Below, in pieces: positions 58,401 to 64,000 of a stretch of 64,000 nucleotides of DNA. The notes beneath the pieces are model-generated. The model was not told the origin of the DNA. It did no database searches and saw only the letters and a program-made list of their open reading frames with translations. Each line of letters starts with the position of its first letter. Positions within the stretch are counted from its first letter, which is position 1. Source of the stretch: Akebia trifoliata (taxonomy: Eukaryota; Streptophyta; Magnoliopsida; Ranunculales; Lardizabalaceae); the NCBI GenBank assembly GCA_017979445.1, contig CM030715.1:6874187-6938186 (forward strand), given 5' to 3'. The translations under genes were made by a program, and so were the position numbers.

Positions 58401-61400
58401 TCGATATATAAATGAATTTCTGATTTTTGGGTGTTCAATTCCTCCCCGAATTCGCCTCTTTCTCTGCGTTACCATCAGTTTGTGGTGCTTCCGTGGATTG
58501 GTGCTACATCATTAACAGACTCATCAATGGCTTTACAAAGAAAGCAAAAGTTCATAGAAATAATGCTTCTAGCAATGCTGTTACCCATTGTTAAGTATTT
58601 TTCCAGGCATGCAAATGAAACGAAGATGGTTACCTTAGATGGGACCCTCATGCTCCAATCACAAGGTAGCTAAATCCGACAGTGATAAGAGAAACAAGGA
58701 GTGAGAAAGATTTTACTGAGAAGGTTCCATTTCGACTACTAACCCACACCCTTTCAAAACAGAACTAAGTTTTCTTGGAGTCCTAGATAATAATTTGTTT
58801 TTGACTTTCTGAATAATTGGGTCCTGAAAGCCCTGGTGGTACAAAACCAACAATTGATGGTAGATCGAAATAGGACATAATGGAGGTTATTCATATTCAT
58901 TCCAAAATGCTTGATAGAGAACCAATATTCTCAATTGTTCTTACTCCAAAAACCTTTCTTGTAGAGATGTTAGTGCTTAACCCTGAAATCGCCTCAAAAC
59001 ATCAAAAAGAGAACCCCTAAGAAATCATGCTTGAACATGAGAAGCTCCAACAAAAAGGGGGTATCATCGACAAATTGGACATGGGTGATCTTGTGGCTGC
59101 TTGCACTCATTTGGAATCCTTAAAGGTGACCCTCCTTCATAGCATTGGAAATCGTCCTCCCCAATGCTTGATCTACTCTAATGAATTTTTTTTCGTTAAA
59201 TGTCTCTCTGTTTAAGTCCCTAGAGCTTCTAAAATACCTTACGGACAAGCTATTAACCAAAATGGAGAATGAAGTAGAAGAAATTTACGTATGAATCCAC
59301 CTTCTCTACTTCAATCTGAACCCCATCTTACCTAGCAAGTAATCGATTAACCCCCTATTAATGTAATCATAAGTTTTACCATATTAATTTTCACTCAAAC
59401 CTGGGATTCCCTTAGCGGATTTGAGAATTAATATGTTTGTTAGCAATCAAGAAACTATCCAATATCTGCCTACCCTTGGTAAAGGCCCATTGCTTTGGGG
59501 AAGTCATTGAAGGCATGCTCTCTTTAAGCCATGTCATAGCCTTTTTAGAAATAATCTTTTACACACAACCGAATACACTACAAGCCTCAATGTCAGAGAT
59601 GTTCTTAACACATTGTTTTTTGGGGATTAGAGTTACAGCACTATAAGAACAAATATCCAATTATGCATCCTACTGTTTGTTTGTGTTGTACAATACATCA
59701 TACCAGTAGCTTGCAGATATGCTGAATAAGATTGGATATCAATTAACTATGATATGCTTACTAAATACCATCTTTTGCATCTAATTTTGATGTCACTTTT
59801 TCTGTAGGTCTTGTTTGATGTGGTTCCAGGCATAAAATTTCAAGATGCTATTGAGTTAATTAGCATGCAGCCAATAGCTTCTACTGCGGCAGCTTGGAAG
59901 AGGTGCAAATGCGAATTTACTTCAAATTTCATGCCATTTCAAGCACTAATGTTTCTTTTTTAGGGCTGGTGGACTGAAAGCGCCTTAGCACATGTGAGGT
60001 GGGGTAGTGTAAGTGAGTCATATTAAGGCACACGCCTTGATTGCGCCATAGTGAAGCACATGGTGCACCAGCGCACGCCTCACTAAAACCTAAATAAAAT
60101 AAACGCATTTTGTCTTAAATAAGACACCAATTTCAGATTTGATTGTATAATGTATATATTTTTTTGTTGATAAGTTTAAATTTATTGCCAAAGAAAGAAG
60201 GATGTACAAGGTAGTCGAGATGGCCAACCATAAAGAAGAAAAAAGGATATAACAATACAAAAGCTACCTGGAGCACGACAACTCCCACCTAAACACAAAA
60301 TCTTCAAAAAATACACCTCTGAACTCAGCATAAAGATTACACCAAAAAAAAACAATAACCCAAGGATCGACAATCTGATATCCGAGCCCGAGCCCATTAA
60401 GGTTGAGATAGGTCCAATAGGGATATAGGGCTGGTCTAAGGTAGAGGCCTCCTCTTTAGGGCCAGGTTAGGGCTCAACCAAGACATCCCTAGTTGATGTT
60501 GTGTGGTAGTCGTGACAACACATGTTGTTGCTGGCCTGCTTATAGCTCTTCCTCCCTTGTTCTTCTTTCTCTCTAATTTTTCTGTTACTGCTGATGATTC
60601 TACTCCTTGAATTGTTGAATGCTATAAATTGTTTATAATACTCATATTTATACATGTTATAATTGTAAAATATCTTCAATCCATTTTTCACTGTTTAATT
60701 TTTTGATTTTTTAAGTGTGCTTTCACCCTTAAATACACTTAAAAGGGGTTCAATTGGTTTTTGCAAGATTTCCTTATAGATCTCCAAACAAGACCTATAT
60801 CCACAAGTCCCCTGGTTTCTTCGGATGACCAGGGTTGACAAGTAGTTCGATTGGTTGATAAAAAAAAAAAAAAAAAAAACAGAAGAAGGCAGCGAGAGTA
60901 AGGTGTTTGCAATTATCGAATCAAAGAGTTTTGCAATTAAAAAGATGTGGGTAAAGAATGGTTTATTTGTATCTATAGAGGAAAGAAGAGAGGTTCAACA
61001 GTTCTAGTTCTTGGTTTCAGTGAGGTTCCATGGTTGCTACGATTTTTAAAGGGAGCCCTAATGAAAAGCCTCTTTGGATGAAAAGCTCAACTCAAGGGTG
61101 GGATGAAAATAGCAGACAGGTTCCAAATATGAAAGACCATACTTGAGAATTGCGGAAATTAGAAACACTAGGGGTAATCCATCATATTTACACCTTCTAG
61201 TCAAGAATTGTAAGGATGGAAATCTTTTCTTCAAATGTTGGTCTCAGTGGATGTGAGTCCAATTCAGCACCTTCACAAGGGGCTTTTAGGCAGTAGGAAA
61301 GGGGATTTAGTGGGTGTCGTTGGGCAAGTTGGGTTAAATACTATTAGAAGGGACTTTATTGGTAGAGTAAGGCTATTCGGCTGAATTCTGAGCTTGTGGA

Positions 61401-63678
61401 TGTGGATAATTAGGAAAATCAAAGGCTTTATTGTCTTTGGTTAGTAATCTAGAGAAGAGGGAAGTGGGGATTGAATTGAGTAAAAAGGACTTTGGAGTCT
61501 GGAAGTTTCTAACCTTTTGTGAAGAATCATCGGAATGTATTCATTGGGAGGATGTGGGGATGGCTTTATTGTCTTTTTGTTGTTCCGGGGGAAAAATTAC
61601 ACAAATTAGTGCGAGGAGCTGTTTTCATGTCTACATCAAAATCCCAGCAGGAGTTGTCATGCAAGATGGGTGCAATCACTGTTCATTAAGTTTCAGTGAG
61701 GCTTAGAAGTTGGTGGGCTCTATCAAATTCAGTTTCAGAATTATGGTTGAAAGGGCAAACATGGGTATAGATCCTAGAGAAGGATATTTAGGAGTGTGTC
61801 TTGCTTTTGAGGAGGTAGGAAAGAATCCCAGATTCAGGCTGAGTTGGTGGGTTGTCTGACATGGATTGATAGCCAAGTAGATGCATTCACCTCATCGAGT
61901 GGTCTCTTGGAAATAAGAGGAAATTCTGTGATGGATGATAACCTTTGCATGGGTTGGGCATATGGAAGGGCCTGACCTGATAATCTTTGAAGACCGAGAA
62001 TGGGGGATATTTGTGCAAAAGCATAGGCTGCTTTCTCATAGACTGGCCAGTCATTCAAAAGAGTTAATTGGATGCAGGTGGAGGATTTCCTTTTCATTGG
62101 GTGGGAATGATTCACAATTAGTCCTTATTACTTCAACCTTCTAAATGAGTGCAATAATGAAATTAAATAGAAGGTGTGGGTGAAGACTTTACCCGAGGTA
62201 CAAACTTGGTAAGTTGGTAAAGTCTGTTGACCAGACCTAGGATCAAAACCACACCTTCGCTCTTATACCTATAAAAACATAATCTTTTCCCCATTTTTGG
62301 AGCAAAGAGACATTCAGTGGACATAGTTACATGTTTCTTCATAATAAACAAAATCAATTGTAATTTATTTATGTTAAATAAACCCCAAAATTTTGACTTG
62401 CATAAAATTTTCAGCAAGACAAAGGAATCTCTAATCTGCATGATTGTTTCTTTGGTTTGGGTATGCTTGGTAGTATTAGCCTGAAGTCTAGCTGTTTTTG
62501 CTCCTACCTGGCATATTTTTGAAGTGGATAATGCATTTATTTGGAGCATTATCCACACAGATTATTTGTTCGTCTGTGTCACTTTCGTCAGCTGGAATGA
62601 ATATATGTAGCTCTAGCTCTTATGATCTTCTAATTCCATTCACACTAAGTCAAAGGATTTTTATTCTCTACCAGGTTCGTACAAATTTTATACACTGATA
62701 GTTGTATTTCATATATGTATCTTGGTAGGATGCAGGATATTGAACTTATGCACATGCGTTATGCTCTGGAATCTGCTGTTCTTGCTTTAGGAGGCATGGA
62801 AAAGAGTATGTTTGATGAAGATCAAAATCATCACTGTATGGCATTATATCATCTGAAAGACTTGCAGAACCATTTCGAGGCTATCAGCAATATTCCACGC
62901 AAGGTTAGTGGCTTACTATTTGCAGTCTCTAGAAGTGTTGTTATTTATACAGTTATACAGTGCCATTCTTCTTGTTAAGGTTATGCGATTTCCCACGATA
63001 TTCATTCCTGAATAGAGCAAAGCCAAGTTGCATGACACTAGCATTTGAGCAAACCTTTGAAATACTTAGATGTACCAGGTTGAGAAGTGGAAGGCGTTGG
63101 TCTTGTATTATAATATGGAAGAATTTTAAATTTAGATTGATATCCTTTCACTTGCTCTCTCTCTCTCTCTCTCATCCATGATAAAAATATTCTTGGTGTG
63201 CTAGCCTGTGATTTATTGTCAATCAATCAACTAAATAGTGAACATACTTGCAGATATTTATGGTGAACATGGTTATCTCACTTTTACATATGGATGAAAT
63301 CTCCCTGAATTTGACACAATGTGCCTCATCCGGCAGCTATTCTGAAGCGCAATGCACATCTACTTTGGAAAAAACTGATATCACTACATGGGAGGGGGGA
63401 AACAAAATGGTGATGTCTTTTACGGGGCTGCTACTTGAGATATTACATCACAATTTACCATCAGTTGGGTTTGATCAAGATCATATGTTGAACAGTTGTA
63501 TAACTACTGAGGGAAGACAGGCTTTGGATTGGAGAATTTCTAATGCTAAACATTTCATTGAAGATTGGGAATGGCGTTTGTCTATTTTGCAGCGTCTTCT
63601 TCCATTATCTGAACGACAATGGAGTTGGAGGGAGGCCCTGACAATACTACGTGCTGCTCCCTCCAAATTGTTGAATTT
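42497..63678 (+). CDS. large ZFYVE26/spastizin-like protein, exons 1-8 (5' part)
   Basis: Eight exons: 42497-43413, 45993-46137, 54058-54333, 56068-56235, 56353-56568, 59808-59902, 62729-62903 and 63254-63678. They join in one frame for 2417 bases, about 805 codons, and the gene runs off the window. Each boundary was chosen for GT-AG, frame and family continuity. I recognise the plant family annotated as zinc finger FYVE domain protein (At2g25730 type), about 2.5 thousand residues, compared with animal ZFYVE26/spastizin of the endolysosomal SPG11-SPG15-AP-5 system. Family-like stretches include MRDMYHYARVSG, ALSAVKREQLQEASN, MGWDLLSGKT and FIEDWEWRLSILQRLLPLSE. The part seen is leucine-rich and helical (solenoid-like), with an acidic Lys/Glu tract near residues 235-260 and no zinc finger. 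Function in plants is not established by this sequence; the family match is from memory. Confidence 0.85.
43955..45350 (-). mobile_element. 5'-truncated LINE (L1-type) fragment in intron 1
   Basis: Read on the minus strand it matches the C-terminal part of plant LINE ORF2. Around 45290-45060 there is an FKVGKRN stretch like the FKVGDG motif. A zinc-binding RT-associated domain lies near 44730-44640 (CKGDGESTDHILMHC, a C...DH...HC pattern). Many stops and shifts make it non-functional. The 3' tail is near 43955-44000. The open frame 44349-44738 is one shifted reading of it. Confidence 0.7.
45351..45992 (+). other. rest of intron 1
   Basis: Contains a minus-strand open frame (45598-45861) that I do not recognise and the branch/acceptor region of exon 2. 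No element boundary found. Confidence 0.4.
45993..46137 (+). CDS. exon 2 (residues 306-354)
   Basis: Acceptor TTTTTCCTAG at 45992, donor CAG/GTTGTA at 46138. Encodes a helical stretch ending NCIQLVQMIQ. The 145 bases restore phase 0. Confidence 0.85.
46769..46864 (-). mobile_element. tRNA-derived SINE, about 96 bp
   Basis: On the minus strand AGCTCAGTTGGT fits a polymerase III A box and AGGCTCAAGTCC a B box at tRNA-like spacing. An A-rich end (CAAAACAAAAAAG) follows. A perfect 11-bp TSD, TCGATGCAATG, is at 46758-46768 and 46865-46875. The short body suggests a minimal or truncated SINE. Confidence 0.8.
46929..47007. repeat. inverted repeat in intron 2
   Basis: GCGACTTTTTCAAAAAGT pairs with ACTTTTTGAAAAAGTCGC about 60 bases later; GATTAAATC units lie between. 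Possibly a decayed fold-back element. Confidence 0.7.
47050..48810 (+). other. intron 2, unassigned stretch
   Basis: No recognisable coding remnants. At about 48190-48258 there is a 36-bp-period tandem pair (GGATTGCTGTGCAGAT twice). Open frames at 47330-47566 and 48412-48728 are not like known proteins. Confidence 0.4.
48811..49260 (-). mobile_element. LINE 3' fragment in intron 2
   Basis: The minus strand shows degraded zinc-binding-domain sequence (frame 49218-49018, with FHCSFASKIWFHF, matching LHCSFASKIGSHF in the plus-strand LINE at 53 kb). The shared terminal phrase TCGAGATGACCAACC is near 48833. Confidence 0.65.
49633..49912 (+). mobile_element. hAT MITE, 280 bp, perfect TSD
   Basis: CAGGGGCGGAGCCAGGATTT at the left and AAATCCGCCCCTG at the right. 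The perfect 8-bp TSD GGTGCTTG is at 49625-49632 and 49913-49920. Same family as 40234-40542. Confidence 0.92.
49921..51240 (+). mobile_element. LINE ORF2 remnant with internal duplications
   Basis: The frame 50694-51005 reads like the C-terminal part of LINE ORF2 (FKVARGDKVLLWEDHWCGDG, the FKVGDG..FWEDxWCGD motif). A 252-bp tandem duplication follows: GAGGAGACCGATCCAAGAGT at 50921 and 51173. Further upstream, about 49530-49990 and 50160-50460 are diverged copies of one another (AGAGTAAGCTTGCT). Stops throughout. Confidence 0.65.
51769..52307. mobile_element. hAT-like element, 539 bp, perfect TSD
   Basis: TIRs TAGGGTTTAAAATGGG and CCCATTTTAAGCCCTA. The perfect 8-bp TSD CCAAAAAG is at 51761-51768 and 52308-52315. 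The interior is rich in GGGTCGGGT and GGATCCGA-type motifs. Removing it rejoins LINE sequence. Confidence 0.92.
52316..53457 (+). mobile_element. LINE ORF2 C-terminal remnant with 3' end
   Basis: Frames 52319-52693, 52721-52906 and 52928-53185 together cover LLWRFEREKNNLWRKVIKAK, a FWEDIWCDE motif, RVPSKISFFA and the zinc-binding CCLCRVSGETNDHLLLHC, separated by stops. WKKRNRRIF follows in another frame. It ends in TTTTACCTATCAAAAAAAC, the LINE 3' end with a short A tail. Inactive. Confidence 0.8.
53458..53997 (+). other. end of intron 2, no element seen
   Basis: T-rich intron sequence with no repeat boundary; leads into the duplicated acceptor. Confidence 0.5.
53998..54089 (+). repeat. 46-bp tandem duplication across the exon 3 acceptor
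   Basis: Copies at 53998-54043 and 54044-54089 share the tract end, AG acceptor and first 31 exon bases. They differ at one internal site (54008 G, 54054 A) and at the last base. The period is not a multiple of three. Confidence 0.95.
54058..54333 (+). CDS. exon 3 (residues 355-446)
   Basis: Acceptor CTCCACAG at 54057; donor AAT/GTATGT at 54334; 92 codons from VIQDELLSEE to LQEASN. A duplicated acceptor (CTCCGCAG, ending 54011) lies 46 bases upstream. Its use would shift the frame and reach TGA within about 20 codons, so the downstream one must be the coding choice. Confidence 0.88.
54334..56067 (+). other. intron 3, with 193-bp tandem repeat
   Basis: GTGTTGTGTYATYCGCYTCYGCT occurs at 55134 and 55327 with about 140 bases of similar sequence after each (positions about 55134-55275 and 55327-55465). 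The repeat looks like a retroelement leader but has no partner domains. No coding remnants recognised elsewhere. Confidence 0.6.
56068..56235 (+). CDS. exon 4 (residues 447-502)
   Basis: Acceptor TTATCTTGACAG, donor GAG/GTATCT; 56 codons, phase 0 at both ends, VLSLFPLLQPL through GKQSDE. Skipping would keep the frame. Confidence 0.88.
56353..56568 (+). CDS. exon 5 (residues 503-574)
   Basis: Acceptor CATTGACAG, donor CGG/GTAAAA; 72 codons, phase 0. Begins ISCVEHLCDILCYHLDLSS and ends FVENFVLERLALQTPLR. The 117-base intron 4 before it is the shortest in the gene. Confidence 0.88.
56779..56841 (+). mobile_element. 27-bp retroposed tail with 18-bp TSD
   Basis: GACTTGGTGGAGAAGATT at 56779-56796 and again at 56824-56841 flanks only ACTTATC plus about 20 A (56797-56823). 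This is what an almost completely 5'-truncated LINE insertion leaves; TATCAAAA matches the 3' end of the LINE at 53457. Confidence 0.85.
57010..59660 (-). mobile_element. LINE with reverse-transcriptase remnants in intron 5
   Basis: On the minus strand, from high to low coordinates: LIPKKQ and WAFTKGRQILDSFLIAN (about 59640-59440, RT fingers), a YDYIN remnant of the KAYDxVxW block (about 59390), then HVQFVDDTP (about 59070), equivalent to the FADD catalytic loop with A changed to V. The 3' part is at about 57480-57010. The middle (57480-58860) has a stretch (57840-58450) of unrecognised, possibly inserted retroelement sequence. Multiple stops; inactive. Confidence 0.7.
59808..59902 (+). CDS. 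exon 6 (residues 575-605)
   Basis: Acceptor TTTCTGTAG, donor AAGAG/GTGCAA; VLFDVVPGIKFQDAIELISM and onward. Phase 2 at its end, completed by the first base of exon 7. Confidence 0.85.
60165..60420 (-). mobile_element. LINE 3' fragment in intron 6
   Basis: Carries the shared 3' phrase around GTCGAGATGGCCAACC (60216-60231) next to the TTGATAAGTTTAAATTTATT tail (plus-strand view), like the minus-strand LINEs in introns 1, 2 and 5. Confidence 0.55.
60421..62170 (+). other. intron 6, degraded retroelement-like sequence
   Basis: A TTGATA plus about 20 A tract at 60857-60880 is probably another LINE/SINE tail. From about 60960 to 62140 runs a G-rich plus-strand stretch with broken frames (for example 61431-61706, 91 codons, FGVWKFLTFCEESSECIHWE). 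I suspect a LINE ORF1-like remnant but recognise no specific motif. Confidence 0.4.
62175..62280 (+). mobile_element. possible SINE
   Basis: TGGTAAGTTGGTAAAG could be a degraded pol III A box and AGGATCAAAACC a degraded B box, followed by a pyrimidine-rich body. No TSD found. Confidence 0.35.
62729..62903 (+). CDS. exon 7 (residues 606-664)
   Basis: Acceptor TATCTTGGTAG, donor AAG/GTTAGT; MQDIELMHMRYALESAVLAL through ISNIPRK, phase 0 at the end. Confidence 0.87.
63148..63174 (+). repeat. (CT)n microsatellite in intron 7
   Basis: CTCTCT run of about 24 bases, 80 bases upstream of the exon 8 acceptor. Confidence 0.9.
63254..63678 (+). CDS. exon 8 (residues 665-805)
   Basis: Acceptor CATACTTGCAG; donor TT/GTGAGT at 63679, phase 2. 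Encodes IFMVNMVISLLHMDEISLNL through LRAAPSKLLN. The in-frame TGA at 63680 lies inside the donor and is removed by splicing. Confidence 0.87.
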
Positions 63679-63825
63679 GTGAGTTCAAATGCTCCTCTTA
63701 AACTTCCTACAATGAATATCTCTTTTCTCCAGTTTCTGATTTGTGATTTTTTTTTCCTCAATACTATTCTTATATAGAATGAACTAAATGATAGGTTTAG
63801 TGTTGTTGATATTGAAGGCCAATGT

Positions 63826-63935
63826 ATTGAACTTTTTTTTTTTTTTTTTTCTGTTTGTTGGGCCATCTGGAAAGTGAGGAATAATCACATTTTCATTGGG
63901 AAGTAGCTAGAATCTATTGGTGTCAAAGTTCAAAG
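63826..63935 (+). mobile_element. LINE ORF2 C-terminal fragment in intron 8
   Basis: After a T tract the plus strand encodes WAIWKVRNNHIF, the conserved WxIWKxRNxRxF motif near the end of plant LINE ORF2, then a stop. It continues toward the window end. Confidence 0.55.
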
Positions 63936-64000
63936 CAAAGGACACACATGCTTTGATACTAAGGATGATGTCATCAATCTTGTTCTCATAAAAAATTCTC

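Overview
The window is nuclear DNA from a flowering plant, most likely a eudicot; the species cannot be fixed from the sequence. It is AT-rich and has two recognisable host genes at its ends, an intron-poor one and an intron-rich one. About 40 kb of nested transposable elements lie between them, and the introns of the second gene are invaded by non-LTR retrotransposon debris. There are no prokaryotic operon features, no rRNA or functional tRNA genes and no CRISPR arrays.

Layout. 1-2.3 kb: AT-rich intergenic DNA. 2.32-2.76 kb (minus): an intact single-exon MBF1c-type transcriptional coactivator, with a TATA box and two heat-shock-element-like inverted repeats just upstream. 2.96-9.75 kb: a hAT-like element with a perfect 8-bp target duplication (TSD), expanded from about 0.6 kb to 6.8 kb by nested insertions: two TIR/fold-back elements, a truncated LTR, and a retroelement or pararetrovirus-like fragment lying between near-identical 251-bp direct repeats. 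9.9-10.3 kb: a MULE-type MITE. 12.3-14.4 kb: a solo LTR and an LTR end. 16-39 kb: a chain of large solo LTRs of two families. Family 1 runs TGTAACACCCC to CGCCACA and has copies at 4.3, 16.0, 20.6, 30.2 and 30.4 kb. Family 2 runs TGTAGACAYCYC to ATCTACA and has copies at 26.4 and 36.5 kb. Two LTRs are nested inside a third, and perfect 5-bp TSDs confirm most insertions. At 26.2-29.8 kb a TIR element carries a diverged copy of DNA that also flanks the 16-kb LTR. 40.2-42.2 kb: a hAT MITE, a TIR element that captured a GH10 xylanase exon, a double-hairpin MITE and a Helitron 3' end.

42.5 kb to the end (plus): the first eight coding exons, about 805 codons, of a very large protein that I match to the plant family annotated as zinc finger FYVE domain protein (Arabidopsis At2g25730 type, compared with animal ZFYVE26/spastizin). 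The gene continues beyond the window. All inferred splice junctions are GT-AG and keep one reading frame. Introns 1, 2, 5 and 6 are long because of LINE fragments in both orientations, a tRNA-derived SINE, two hAT elements and a 27-bp retroposed tail. The acceptor of exon 3 has been tandemly duplicated.

The two host genes have no evident functional link. The main biology is the layered transposon history, including capture of host sequence by TIR elements and insertions very close to both gene promoters. Identifications rest on reading motifs by eye; no database search was run.
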